Assembly: GCA_902785135.1 (NCBI GenBank)
Contig: CACZXL010000004.1
Location: 48,344 to 112,343 of the forward strand
DNA: 64,000 bases
From: an uncultured Erysipelotrichaceae bacterium
GTDB lineage: Bacteria > Bacillota_I > Bacilli_A > RF39 > UBA660
Direction: 5' to 3'
Positions 1-9,126 of the stretch are shown here, piece after piece (the stretch's first letter is position 1; every line of letters begins with the position of its first letter). The translations under genes were made by a program, and so were the position numbers. A model generated the notes under the pieces. The model made no database searches, was not told the origin of the DNA, and was given only the letters and a program-made list of their open reading frames with translations.

Positions 1-1556
1 TTCTTAATTAGTTTTAATCCATCTTGAGATGGTACAAATTCATATAATCCAGTACCAGCGACACCATCATATATAATTCCTCCGCCACCTCTTAAATATG
101 TTCTTTGCATGCTTATAACATCATTTTTATCAGTTAATGAATCTGTTGATAATAATACTTTCTTAAATACATTATAGAATCCTAATATTTGTTCTCTATC
201 TAAGTTAGTATCCATACTCTTACTAATTGTATCTAATACTTTATATAAGTCATCAACTGTTCTTATTTCTTTAACTTTCTTTAGAATAGCTTTCATTACT
301 AATTGTTGGTTTTGTCCACGGACGAAGTCATTTCTATCTCCTTCATTCCATTCTTCACCACAAGTTGGATAATACTTTCTATTTCTAGATAAACCTAATG
401 CTTCTCTACCATTTAAATGTTGCATACCTTTTTTAACAAATACAGCATTATAGAAAGTTCTATTTTCATCTGTTTCACAGAAACTATATGGAACATCAAC
501 ATCTATTCCTCCTAGAGCATCAACTAAATTCATTAATCCTCTAAAGTTAACTTTTGCATAATAGTCAATATCTATATCAATAAAGTTTTCCACAGTACTA
601 ATCATACATGAATCTCCACCTGAAGCAGCATGTGTGATTTTACTCATTGCATTACCATAACAAGTAATTGGAACATAAGTATCTCTTGGGATACTGAATA
701 ATGTTGCATTTAAAGTGTTAGGGTTAAAAGTAATAACCATTATTGAGTCACCTAACGCAACTGCATCTTCTATATTTTCTTCTGGAGAATCTACACCTAG
801 TAATAACATAGTAAATGGTTCAGTAACACTTTTTCCACTTGATTTAACATGAGTTGAGCCTTGTTTTTTCATTAATTTTGAATATTTTTTAATTACTTTT
901 ACTTCTGATTTAATATTTTTAAATTTATCTAAATCAGAATATTTTTCTACATATCCACCAGATACAAATGCAGCATCTACTTTCTTTGAATAAAGATCAT
1001 TTAACATAGTTATATAATCATCATATTTAACTAAATTATCATTAGATATATTACAACTTTTAATGATATTTTGCGCAAGTACATAGCCTTCTGTATCATC
1101 TGTATCACTAATTATAGCTACTTTATAATTCTTTACTGTTTTAGCAGTAATATCTTTATTTTCTTTTAAAGTTATTAATGCACTTGTATAAGTTAATTTA
1201 TTTTTATTTAAATTATCTACAACATTAATACCTCTTGCAATTACATAACTTAAATACATTTCTCCTGCACCAAAAATTATTAGGAAAAATATTAGGAATA
1301 CAAATTTCCATTTTTTTGGTTGTACTCTTAAAGAGAAATTCTTTTTAATTACATAAAGCATAAATAATATTAATAATCCTATTACTACATATCTAATTAA
1401 TGTTTCAATACCAGTTAATTTCAATAAATTTAGAATGAAGTAAACTGTAGCAACTAGAAACATTCCAACTATAACACTAGAAAATAATCCTATGGTTTTA
1501 TTTTTCTTTTTGAATTCTCTTTTTTCTTCTCTAGTATATTTTTTTCTTTTACTCAT
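1..1556 (-). CDS. LytR-CpsA-Psr (LCP) family envelope transferase, C-terminus cut by window edge
   Basis: Translating from an ATG at 1556 gives at least 518 residues with no stop before the left edge. A lysine/arginine-rich N-terminus is followed by three hydrophobic segments (about residues 22-43, 52-71, 84-105), then an extracellular region. The later part carries LCP hallmarks: LLLGVDS, GDSIMVITFNP, SIPRDTYV, MSKITHA and LVDALGGIDVDVP. LCP enzymes transfer undecaprenyl-linked glycopolymers to peptidoglycan; that role is family knowledge. The start has a strong AGGAGG site overlapping the stop of the upstream 219-residue gene, so it is co-transcribed with that gene and the LTA-synthase-like gene. 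The exact polymer substrate cannot be told. Confidence 0.9.
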   Translation of the reverse strand, partial: MSKRKKYTREEKREFKKKNKTIGLFSSVIVGMFLVATVYFILNLLKLTGIETLIRYVVIGLLILFMLYVIKKNFSLRVQPKKWKFVFLIFFLIIFGAGEMYLSYVIARGINVVDNLNKNKLTYTSALITLKENKDITAKTVKNYKVAIISDTDDTEGYVLAQNIIKSCNISNDNLVKYDDYITMLNDLYSKKVDAAFVSGGYVEKYSDLDKFKNIKSEVKVIKKYSKLMKKQGSTHVKSSGKSVTEPFTMLLLGVDSPEENIEDAVALGDSIMVITFNPNTLNATLFSIPRDTYVPITCYGNAMSKITHAASGGDSCMISTVENFIDIDIDYYAKVNFRGLMNLVDALGGIDVDVPYSFCETDENRTFYNAVFVKKGMQHLNGREALGLSRNRKYYPTCGEEWNEGDRNDFVRGQNQQLVMKAILKKVKEIRTVDDLYKVLDTISKSMDTNLDREQILGFYNVFKKVLLSTDSLTDKNDVISMQRTYLRGGGGIIYDGVAGTGLYEFVPSQDGLKLIK

Positions 1557-1565
1557 AGTTTCCTC

Positions 1566-2225
1566 CTATTCTTCCATCTTAGCGATAGATAATTTATCTC
1601 CATCTTTAACAACTGTTAATGTAGCTTTATCTTGGAAACCACTATCATTTTTATATTCCCAAGTTAAAGTAATTTCATAAGCATTTGCTTCAGTAACACC
1701 TTCAAAATCTTTATGTTCAAAAACACTTGAAGGTACTACTTCTTCAACACCTGTTACTTTTACTGATTTTACCTCAGGTAAATTTTGATTCTTTTTATTG
1801 TCTATACTATTAGGAACTTGTTTGTACATTCCATCTCTTGCATAATCTATGAAATCAGATTTATAACTAGAATATACAAATTGAACTCCACCTACGTCAT
1901 TTTTACTAGATTTGTTATTTAAATTAAAGAAATCAATTATAAATAATTTTGAAACTGTTTCTGCATATTTTTTATTATCTACTTCTTTTGCATTTAAGAT
2001 ACTTTTTAATTCTTTAAATGTAGATTTAAATAATTTAGTATCTTTTTCATTAACTACATAATTAAAGTTTTTAATTTCATCAATAACTTTAGGAGCAGTT
2101 ACTTCTGTTTCCTTAAAGAATTTGTTATATCCAAAATATCCACCAATTGCTAATATTATTAGGACAAAGCATATTAATAATTTTTTCTTATTACTTATTC
2201 TTCTTTTTTTTACTTTCTTGCTCAT
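1566..2225 (-). CDS. Hypothetical membrane-anchored extracellular protein
   Basis: 219 residues: a basic N-terminus, one transmembrane helix at about residues 15-33, then a soluble, presumably extracellular domain. I do not recognise the family. The C-terminal part (VKVTGVEEVV, YEITLTWEYKN, TLTVVKDGDKLSIAKME) looks like an NTF2-like or immunoglobulin-like beta sheet, a weak impression only. Its start overlaps the stop of the LTA-synthase-like gene by four bases (ATGA), and the LCP gene follows ten bases after its stop. This tight coupling suggests a partner or accessory role in cell-wall polymer assembly. Confidence 0.7.
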   Translation of the reverse strand: MSKKVKKRRISNKKKLLICFVLIILAIGGYFGYNKFFKETEVTAPKVIDEIKNFNYVVNEKDTKLFKSTFKELKSILNAKEVDNKKYAETVSKLFIIDFFNLNNKSSKNDVGGVQFVYSSYKSDFIDYARDGMYKQVPNSIDNKKNQNLPEVKSVKVTGVEEVVPSSVFEHKDFEGVTEANAYEITLTWEYKNDSGFQDKATLTVVKDGDKLSIAKMEE

Positions 2226-4246
2226 TGGTCTTCTCCTTCCACTCTATCTAATCTTTCATCTTGATTTTCATTTTTTATTAAATCATATAAGATTATATCG
2301 TTAGAAACTTCTAGTTTAGATGATGCAATATCATTATTTTTAGTAATTGTATCTTTATCTATTACTGCATTTGGATTGATTACCTTATATTCATCTTTTT
2401 GACTATTATAATAGATATCGTTTGTTAACCAGTTTCCATTAGGGAAAGGTACAACATTATCTTTTAAATTCATTATATCATTACCTAAAGCATACTTTGG
2501 TTTTAATCCTAACATATTACTTAATGTAGGCATTACATCTATCATACCCATAGCTGTTGTTACAGTTTTATTATATTGTTTATTTTTTGTCCAAATGATT
2601 AAAGGAACTGATCTATTTAATTCATAATCAAAATAATCTACTTCTTTATATCTTTCATCGTCTTTACTATAAACTCCATCTTTTTCTTTATCATAATTAT
2701 TTAATCTTACAAAATCAGATTTTGGTAGTTTAGCATCATGATCACCATATATAACTACCACAGTATTATCTAGTAAACCTTGTTCATCTAATTCTTTAAA
2801 TAGTTCTTCTAAAGCTGAATCAGCATAATGAACAGATTTAAAATAATTACCTAACTTTGTATCTTCCATATATGGATATGATTTTCCATCTTCTTTTATA
2901 TCTACATCAAATTCACCATATTTATCTACTTCTGCGAATGGTGTATGGTTACTAAGCATTATTAATGTAGCCATAAATTTTCCGTTTTTATCATATTCTT
3001 TTTTTAATTTAGGAGTTAATTGTTTGAAGAATTCTTTATCTGAAAGACCTAAACCAATAATATTTTCTTCATCTACATCAAACGAATTCTTACTATAGAA
3101 CTTATTGTATCCTAAAGATTTATGGAAATTATTTCTGTTCCAGAATTCACCATTATTAGCATGGAATGATAATGTATTATATCCTTTTTGTTCTTTTAAT
3201 AGTTTTTGTAATGATTCATAATCTCTATTCCAATAACTTACCGCTACTGCACCATTAGTTACAGGTAATAGCGATGTGGAGAATGAAAACTCTGAATCTG
3301 AACTAGTTCCTGAACTTGCTTGAGCATAGAAGTTACTAAAATATATTCCTTCATCTTTTAATTTGTTTAAGAATGGAGCAACTGGTTTACCATTAAATGA
3401 TTGTCTAATTGCAGCATTTTGTGTACTTTCAGCATGTATTATTAATACATTTTTACCTTCAAATTCATTTGTATAAGCATTCTTTTGTAACTGAATTTGA
3501 TTTTCTTCATAATATTCTCTAAACTTTTTAGCAGCATTATCATAACCAAATAATGTATTAAATTTAGCATCTAAACTCTTAAATAAATCGTTTAATTGGT
3601 AAGTATATACACCAAATTTAGTAACTAAGAATTCTCTATTCCATTGTTTTGATAATCTACTAAATTCAACTGATGTTACTGTCATAAAGAATAAAGCATA
3701 AACTACTACACCTGAAATAATTGTACCAGTAAATCTTTTCTTTCTATTTTCCTTTGGTCCAGCAAATTCATAATATTTTGTTTTCTTTAAATGATGATGA
3801 TAAATAAGCATAAATATTAATTGCCATAAGAAAATAAAATCTTTAAATTGTAATACATTCTTTATAACTGCATCCCCTACATCTACTACAGTTAATGAAA
3901 CTGCGATTAATGAGAATGATGCAAATGACATATAATATGTATAATAAAGTGAATTTACAACACATATTAAAGTGAATAAGAACGAAATTACCATTAAATA
4001 TGTAAACTGTTTCTTTGTTTTAAATAAATAAACAAATGATCCAAATAAAAGTATTATAGCTAAATCTGCAAGTAATGGTTTAATTGCAAAGTAATTATGA
4101 ACAGTAAAAAATCTTAACATAGTTGCATTTATTAAATTACTAATTATAAAAGCTATAAATTGTCTATTTGTGCTTGCATATTCTATATAATTAAAATTAA
4201 CAATTTTATTCTTAATATTTTTAAAATGATTTGTCATCTTCTTCAT
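2222..4246 (-). CDS. LTA synthase family membrane sulfatase (phosphoglycerol transferase)
   Basis: 674 residues with about five N-terminal transmembrane helices (to about residue 195) followed by an extracellular sulfatase-fold domain. Family motifs visible: NVLIIHAES with metal-ligand Glu273, the active-site stretch GTSSDSEF at 313-320, FWNRNNFHKSLGY, and the metal site IYGDHD. LTA synthases transfer glycerol-phosphate from phosphatidylglycerol to a growing polymer outside the membrane. Aligned to S. aureus LtaS by eye, the nucleophile position (Thr300 there) is Ser315 here, with a Thr one residue before. First gene of an operon with the 219-residue protein and the LCP transferase; good RBS (AAGGAG) at the ATG. 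Confidence 0.9.
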   Translation of the reverse strand: MKKMTNHFKNIKNKIVNFNYIEYASTNRQFIAFIISNLINATMLRFFTVHNYFAIKPLLADLAIILLFGSFVYLFKTKKQFTYLMVISFLFTLICVVNSLYYTYYMSFASFSLIAVSLTVVDVGDAVIKNVLQFKDFIFLWQLIFMLIYHHHLKKTKYYEFAGPKENRKKRFTGTIISGVVVYALFFMTVTSVEFSRLSKQWNREFLVTKFGVYTYQLNDLFKSLDAKFNTLFGYDNAAKKFREYYEENQIQLQKNAYTNEFEGKNVLIIHAESTQNAAIRQSFNGKPVAPFLNKLKDEGIYFSNFYAQASSGTSSDSEFSFSTSLLPVTNGAVAVSYWNRDYESLQKLLKEQKGYNTLSFHANNGEFWNRNNFHKSLGYNKFYSKNSFDVDEENIIGLGLSDKEFFKQLTPKLKKEYDKNGKFMATLIMLSNHTPFAEVDKYGEFDVDIKEDGKSYPYMEDTKLGNYFKSVHYADSALEELFKELDEQGLLDNTVVVIYGDHDAKLPKSDFVRLNNYDKEKDGVYSKDDERYKEVDYFDYELNRSVPLIIWTKNKQYNKTVTTAMGMIDVMPTLSNMLGLKPKYALGNDIMNLKDNVVPFPNGNWLTNDIYYNSQKDEYKVINPNAVIDKDTITKNNDIASSKLEVSNDIILYDLIKNENQDERLDRVEGEDQ

Positions 4247-4272
4247 AATATTAACTCCTTATACCATATAAA

Positions 4273-4301
4273 ATTATATCATTTTTTTGATATAATTTCC
4301 A
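4273..4301 (-). promoter_or_regulatory. Putative promoter of the LTA-synthase/LCP operon with overlapping inverted repeat
   Basis: On the minus strand an extended -10 (TGATATAAT, 4273-4281) stands 26 bases before the ATG of the LTA-synthase-like gene, with a weak -35 (TGGAAA, 4296-4301) at 17-base spacing. The -10 is one arm of a perfect nine-base inverted repeat (4273-4281 and 4288-4296), which could also serve as a weak terminator for the upstream BrkB-like gene. Confidence 0.5.
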
Positions 4302-4321
4302 TATTTATAAACTTACTTTAC

Positions 4322-5143
4322 TTATTTTTCATATTTTCTATCTTCAATAGAATTTATTATCATTCCTATAACAAATATTTGTGATATTAAATATACCCAA
4401 AGCATTAATACTACTAGATTTGATGCACTTCCATAATAATCGTTATATGATGCATATCTAGTAACATAAAATGAATAGATAAATGTTACTAATATCCACG
4501 AGATTGTTGTGAATAGAGATCCTTTATTAACACTCTTACTACTTATTCTTTTATTTGGTGTTAATGTATAAATCAACTTAATAGTAAAAAATATTACAAA
4601 TATTGAAACAGGCCATCTTAATAAATTGATTGATTTTAATAAACTCTTTGTTATAAATCCTATTTCTGGAATTAAACTTAATAATTCTAATATCTTTTCA
4701 CCAAGAATTAACATAATAATTATAAATACAAATAATAGAATTAATAGAACTGTAATTATAATTGATTTGATAACTTCTTGAATAGCATTTCTTGCCCCAC
4801 CATAAATATTATTAGCAGACACTATTATTGCTTTAGTCGCACGAGATGCTAAATATAAAGATGAAACTATTAATAATACTACACTTATATCTAATGCTTT
4901 ACCACTAAATAAAGGTAATATTAATTTACTTGTACTAGCAGGCATACTTAAAGTAATAAACTCTGCTATACTATCAAAAGATAATGAAAATGTTTTGGCA
5001 ATAATACCAAATATTAAAATAATAGGAATAGATGAAAGCAACAAAAAGAAAGACAGATGTCCTGGTAAAACGGACATTACTGGCTTTCTCATTATATCTA
5101 AAACCTCTTTATAATAATTCTTATATTTATCTTTTAGACTCAT
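4322..5143 (-). CDS. YihY/BrkB-family inner membrane protein
   Basis: 273 residues with about six hydrophobic helices and the family hallmarks: GHLSFFLLLSSIPI near residue 28, the ASRATKAIIVSANNIY region near residue 84, a paired-helix core, and the LMLWVYLISQIFVIGMIINS C-terminal helix. BrkB/YihY proteins were once called RNase BN; their function is still unsettled, with transport the usual assumption. Last gene of a likely operon (170-residue protein, binding-protein/GGDEF protein, then this), 19 bases after the preceding stop. Start has AGGTGATTG upstream of the ATG. Confidence 0.88.
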   Translation of the reverse strand: MSLKDKYKNYYKEVLDIMRKPVMSVLPGHLSFFLLLSSIPIILIFGIIAKTFSLSFDSIAEFITLSMPASTSKLILPLFSGKALDISVVLLIVSSLYLASRATKAIIVSANNIYGGARNAIQEVIKSIIITVLLILLFVFIIIMLILGEKILELLSLIPEIGFITKSLLKSINLLRWPVSIFVIFFTIKLIYTLTPNKRISSKSVNKGSLFTTISWILVTFIYSFYVTRYASYNDYYGSASNLVVLMLWVYLISQIFVIGMIINSIEDRKYEK

Positions 5144-5162
5144 TTTTCAATCACCTAATCTA

Positions 5163-7232
5163 TTATTGTTTGTTTGTTTCTGCATTTACCTCTTTATTTG
5201 TTTTAACTTCTAATACAGCTTCATTTATAGCATCATCAATAGTTTTAATATCATCAACTATCATACTATAACCTAAAGTTGCACCAAAATTATATGGTAA
5301 AGATTTAAATTCTTTATTTAATTTTCTCATATAAGCAATTACTTTGTTTTCTTCATAACCAATCATATATATTAAGAATTCATCTCCATTAGTTCTTACT
5401 ATATCACTTTGTTCTAATTGATTATTAATTAAAATATTTGCTGCTTTTTTAAGAACCAAATCACCCTCTGCATGACCATAAACATCATTTATATGACCAA
5501 TTTTATTAACATCAACAATTATTATAGATTGTGGATATATTTTATTTGCTTGCCATTTTTCATAATTCTTATTTAAATAATGTCTATTCTTTAAAGATGT
5601 TAAACTATCTACATATTTTAATCTATCATTTTTAGTAATTCTATTCTTGTTATATTTAACTTTTAAATATATTAAACTAAAGATTAATAATACAAATAAC
5701 GCTACTAAAATATATACAAATGTTAAATCTATTTTTTTGCTATCTTTTTGTAATTTTACTTTAGCTCTAGCCATATATAAATCTTGTTGTAAATTAGAAA
5801 TATAGAACTTAAATAATCCATTAAAAGCTTTATTCTTATTAGAATTTAATACTATAAAATTATAATCTATATCTTTAGTTCTATCATCATAAATAACTTT
5901 AAAATTAGTTAATTCTGAGTTTCTATAATTATCATAAAGATTATAATCTAATACAACAATACTATCTTCTTTTACAGCATTGAATAATGAACTAGATTTT
6001 TTAAATGTTTTTACTTTAGCACCATAATTTTTTGATAAATATGTTGCTAATTTATTATCTACCATCATTACATCTTTATCTTTTAAATTCTTTAATGATT
6101 GGATAGATGTAGTTATATTATTAATATGAGTTAAAACTACTACTTTTTCATTATATGGTGAAAAGGTATAATCAAAATCATTTGTTAATCCATCATAATC
6201 ATAATAATTAAATGCAACATCAATTTTACCATTATTTAAATTCTTTACTAAATCTTTTACTGATCCATATTCTTTAATTTTAAAAGTAATATTCATACTC
6301 TTAGCAAAACCATCTAATATTTCACTATTATAACCTATAAAATCATCATTAATCTTAGATTCATATGGTAAGTTCTTAACATATCCATATGTATATTCTT
6401 TTCCTTGAAAATTAGCAATTGTTTCATCATCAACTTCTTTTTCAGTAAAGTATAATGATAATAATCTCTTATTATAGGATTTATCCAAGTTTTCTTTACT
6501 CCATCTTGTATAGAATTTCTTTAAAATATTATTTAAAGTTTTTTCATCACCATTAATATTTAAAACATAGTTACTTGATAATTCTGAAACACTATGAACA
6601 ATATAATAATTATTTGAGAATATTTCATTTATATATATTGTTTTAGGAATAATAGCGTATAAAATATCATTGTTATTTAAAGACGAAACTATTGAATCTA
6701 TATTACTATAAGAGTTATATATTATTTGATCACTATCTTCAAAAGCACCTTTAACTTTATTTAAATCTGTTTCAAGAGTACCTATAGTAACACCTCTTAA
6801 ATCAGATATTTTTTTAACTTCAGTATTATCTTTACTAATTAAAACATAATTATCTGTATAGAATAATAATTCTGTATCAGATAATGTAGTATTATTTGTC
6901 ATTTCAAAAGCATATTTTGATGAAGTTGATCCACTTGTTTTATATGGTATCATATTAAATTGAATATCAGTTTCATCAGAAAAATCTTTTAAGAAATCAA
7001 AGAATACTCCATCGCCCTCTTCACCAAAAATTGGTAAATCATTTAAAACAGATATATCTACTACCTTAGATTTATTTTTTTCAATCCATCTTTTTTCTAA
7101 TAAAGAGAATACACCATTTCTATCATTTTTATTATTTATCATAATAGCAAACATTATAATAAATGCTAATAAAACGACAGGAATTACTAATAATGCAATT
7201 CTCTTTTTATTTACATTTTTTTTCTTTTTCAT
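5163..7232 (-). CDS. Membrane sensor with two periplasmic-binding domains and a C-terminal GGDEF-like domain
   Basis: 689 residues: N-terminal helix (about 11-32), two consecutive extracellular type-2 solute-binding (SBP_bac_3-like) domains (about 50-260 and 275-490), a second helix near 510-530, then a cytoplasmic GGDEF domain with the entry motif SLTSLKNRHYLNK and the signature NGDEF at 615-619. GGDEF domains make cyclic di-GMP; here the first Gly is Asn, and the position of the RxxD inhibitory site reads EQSD, so feedback inhibition is unlikely. Whether it is active cannot be told. The double binding domain suggests sensing an amino-acid-like ligand. It sits eleven bases after a small membrane protein and before the BrkB-like gene. 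Confidence 0.85.
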   Translation of the reverse strand: MKKKKNVNKKRIALLVIPVVLLAFIIMFAIMINNKNDRNGVFSLLEKRWIEKNKSKVVDISVLNDLPIFGEEGDGVFFDFLKDFSDETDIQFNMIPYKTSGSTSSKYAFEMTNNTTLSDTELLFYTDNYVLISKDNTEVKKISDLRGVTIGTLETDLNKVKGAFEDSDQIIYNSYSNIDSIVSSLNNNDILYAIIPKTIYINEIFSNNYYIVHSVSELSSNYVLNINGDEKTLNNILKKFYTRWSKENLDKSYNKRLLSLYFTEKEVDDETIANFQGKEYTYGYVKNLPYESKINDDFIGYNSEILDGFAKSMNITFKIKEYGSVKDLVKNLNNGKIDVAFNYYDYDGLTNDFDYTFSPYNEKVVVLTHINNITTSIQSLKNLKDKDVMMVDNKLATYLSKNYGAKVKTFKKSSSLFNAVKEDSIVVLDYNLYDNYRNSELTNFKVIYDDRTKDIDYNFIVLNSNKNKAFNGLFKFYISNLQQDLYMARAKVKLQKDSKKIDLTFVYILVALFVLLIFSLIYLKVKYNKNRITKNDRLKYVDSLTSLKNRHYLNKNYEKWQANKIYPQSIIIVDVNKIGHINDVYGHAEGDLVLKKAANILINNQLEQSDIVRTNGDEFLIYMIGYEENKVIAYMRKLNKEFKSLPYNFGATLGYSMIVDDIKTIDDAINEAVLEVKTNKEVNAETNKQ

Positions 7233-7242
7233 AATAACACCT

Positions 7243-7755
7243 TTACCAAACTATTCCTTTAGATTTAGCGTTTTTATATCCCATTATTGGAAATACAGTT
7301 TCTATTATTTCTTCAGTTTTTCCTTCACTATTTGTAATAGTCTTTTTAGTACCATCTTCATCTTTTTTAGATATCATAAATTGAATATCATAGAAATTTT
7401 TAACTTCATCAGAAAATGATCCTAAAGAATCTCCAGCTATTTTCTTAGCGTCATCTTTACTTGTATCCTTTTTAACATTAAAAATAACATTTACAATTTT
7501 ACCTTGTACATCTATTTTAGCTTCTGTTACTTTATCATTTTCTTTTAACTTTTTAACTATTTTATCTTTTTCAGCATTTCCGAATTTAATTTTATTAATT
7601 CCCTCTAATCTATCACCATATTTTGATGCATTACCAGGTAAAATTAATTTAATACCGATTATAATTACTGCGATAATAGCTATAAAAGCTAATAAATATC
7701 CAACTTTTAATCTTCTTCTTTTTTTAACTCTTTTTTTATTATTTTTATCATTCAT
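7243..7755 (-). CDS. Hypothetical membrane-anchored protein
   Basis: 170 residues: a strongly basic N-terminus (residues 6-17), a transmembrane helix at about 18-40, then a soluble domain with alternating strands and a conserved-looking stretch (NKIKFGNAEKDKIVKKLKEN, about residues 54-73). No family recognised. It begins the operon whose next gene encodes the dual-binding-domain GGDEF protein and may be its membrane partner, an inference from position only. Confidence 0.65.
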   Translation of the reverse strand: MNDKNNKKRVKKRRRLKVGYLLAFIAIIAVIIIGIKLILPGNASKYGDRLEGINKIKFGNAEKDKIVKKLKENDKVTEAKIDVQGKIVNVIFNVKKDTSKDDAKKIAGDSLGSFSDEVKNFYDIQFMISKKDEDGTKKTITNSEGKTEEIIETVFPIMGYKNAKSKGIVW

Positions 7756-7779
7756 ATTCTTAACACCTCTAACTATTTA

Positions 7780-7808
7780 ATTATACTATCATTCTTATAA
7801 AAAAACAA
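7780..7808 (-). promoter_or_regulatory. Putative promoter for the 170-residue protein/GGDEF/BrkB operon
   Basis: Minus-strand -10 TATAAT at 7780-7785 with a weak -35 TTGTTT at 7803-7808, 17 bases apart. The -35 lies in the T-tract of the upstream gene's terminator. Confidence 0.5.
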
Positions 7809-7826
7809 TAATCAAGAATGATTATT
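7797..7826 (-). terminator. Rho-independent terminator after the PQ-rich gene
   Basis: Minus strand: stem AATAATCA / TGATTATT (arms 7819-7826 and 7807-7814) with a four-base loop, then G and seven T. It lies about 35 bases after the stop at 7860. Confidence 0.75.
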
Positions 7827-7859
7827 ATTTTTATGTTTATGCATAGTTGTAAGTTTTTA

Positions 7860-9125
7860 CTAACCTTGGTTAGACATTTTATTAGTAAATATTTTATTAA
7901 ATGCCATGTTAGCAGCCGACATCATCAAAGCCATTAAAGCCTGTTGTCTTTCTGGAGTTACAAATTCACTTCTTTGTTGAGTGGATCCTGCTGTTGCATT
8001 AGTAATTTCTCCTGCATTTACAACTTCTATATTATTTAATTCATCTTGTATATTTTGTGTTTCTGATTGAACTGTTGGTACTTGTGTTGGCCCAGCTAAT
8101 TGTGTTTGAACTGGTTGTCCTTGAGCTACTTGCATTTCAGGAGCTGGTGTAGTAGCTGGTGTTGTTGTTTGTTCAGCTGGTGCTGCCTCAACTACTTGTT
8201 GTTGAACTGGTTCTTGAGCTACTTGCATTTCAGGAACTGGTGTAGTAGCTGCTGTTGATGTTTGTTCAGTTTGTGCTACCTCAACTACTTGTTGTTGAAC
8301 TGGTTCTTGAGCTACTTGCATTTCAGGAGCTGCTGTAGTAACTTGTGCTGTTGTTTGTTCAGCTTGTGCTGGTGCTGCTTGTGTTGACCCAGCTAATTGT
8401 GGTTCAACTAATTGAAGTTGAACTGGTTGTTCTTGAATTTGTTCCACATTAGATTGTATATCTTCAGTTACTGTTGAATCAGAAATATTATTATCAGCTA
8501 CATCTATATTATCTTGTATTTGAGACACTTCTGGTTGAACAAAGTTTGGTTCAGTTTCTTTTAATTGATTTTCTATATCTTCTCCAGTAAATGATATGAA
8601 ATTATCAGTTTCACTTGGAGCTTCTAAATTGGCAAGTTCTACTGCACTTTCTATATTAGAAGTTTCTTCTTCTTGAATAGAATTTGGAACTGGAACCGGT
8701 GTACTTAAATCTATAGTATTAGTTTCAGGAACATTTTCAGCAGGTTTAGGTTCACTTATAACATTTACATTTTCTAATTGTTCATTTGATTTTCTACTTA
8801 ATTCATCCATTACATCATTTAAATTTTCTGTTTTATCAAAGTCATTTTCTTCTATTGGCTCAGTAGGAGTATCTATTGGTTGTTCTATTTGTTCTTCAGG
8901 AGCAGTTACTGGTGTAGGCATTACAGATTCTAAATTAATTGTTTCAACTCTTTTGTTAAAATTGTCATTAATAGATATTATTAAATCTTCTATTCTATTT
9001 AATTGATCTTTAATACCAACAAAATTATTAGAAATCTCATTTATCTTTTCTTCTGATATACCTTCCTTTTTTACTCCACCTACTAAACCTACTGGATTAA
9101 ATGTGTTATTTACTTGATTATCCAT
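7860..9125 (-). CDS. Pro/Gln/Thr-rich low-complexity protein with tandem repeats
   Basis: 421 residues from the ATG at 9125, which has a good RBS (AGGAAGAGGTG, six-base spacing); a GTG nine bases further upstream is possible but worse placed. Residues about 1-65 include a short coiled-coil-like helix (EEKINEISNNFVGIKDQLNR), the middle is acidic then P/Q/A/T-rich with nearly three copies of a 31-residue repeat containing EMQVAQEPVQQQVVE, and the C-terminus (about 390-421) is a helical ERQQALMALMMSAANMAF segment. No signal peptide or transmembrane helix is seen, so it is likely cytoplasmic. One base follows the stop of the DUF1292 gene, so they are co-translated. Function unknown; the helical ends joined by a flexible linker suggest a tether. 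Confidence 0.75.
   Translation of the reverse strand: MDNQVNNTFNPVGLVGGVKKEGISEEKINEISNNFVGIKDQLNRIEDLIISINDNFNKRVETINLESVMPTPVTAPEEQIEQPIDTPTEPIEENDFDKTENLNDVMDELSRKSNEQLENVNVISEPKPAENVPETNTIDLSTPVPVPNSIQEEETSNIESAVELANLEAPSETDNFISFTGEDIENQLKETEPNFVQPEVSQIQDNIDVADNNISDSTVTEDIQSNVEQIQEQPVQLQLVEPQLAGSTQAAPAQAEQTTAQVTTAAPEMQVAQEPVQQQVVEVAQTEQTSTAATTPVPEMQVAQEPVQQQVVEAAPAEQTTTPATTPAPEMQVAQGQPVQTQLAGPTQVPTVQSETQNIQDELNNIEVVNAGEITNATAGSTQQRSEFVTPERQQALMALMMSAANMAFNKIFTNKMSNQG
8101..8330 (-). repeat. Tandem 93-bp coding repeats
   Basis: Two near-identical copies begin at about 8186 and 8279 (period 93 bases, 31 codons), and a third partial copy spans about 8101-8147 with a three-base insertion. 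All keep the reading frame of the PQ-rich protein. The near identity suggests recent duplication or length variation by slippage/recombination. Confidence 0.8.
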
Positions 9126-9126
9126 A

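Noticed and set aside
8101..8330. CRISPR-like array
   Set aside because: The repeats are in-frame coding repeats of 93 bases without unique spacers of regular length.
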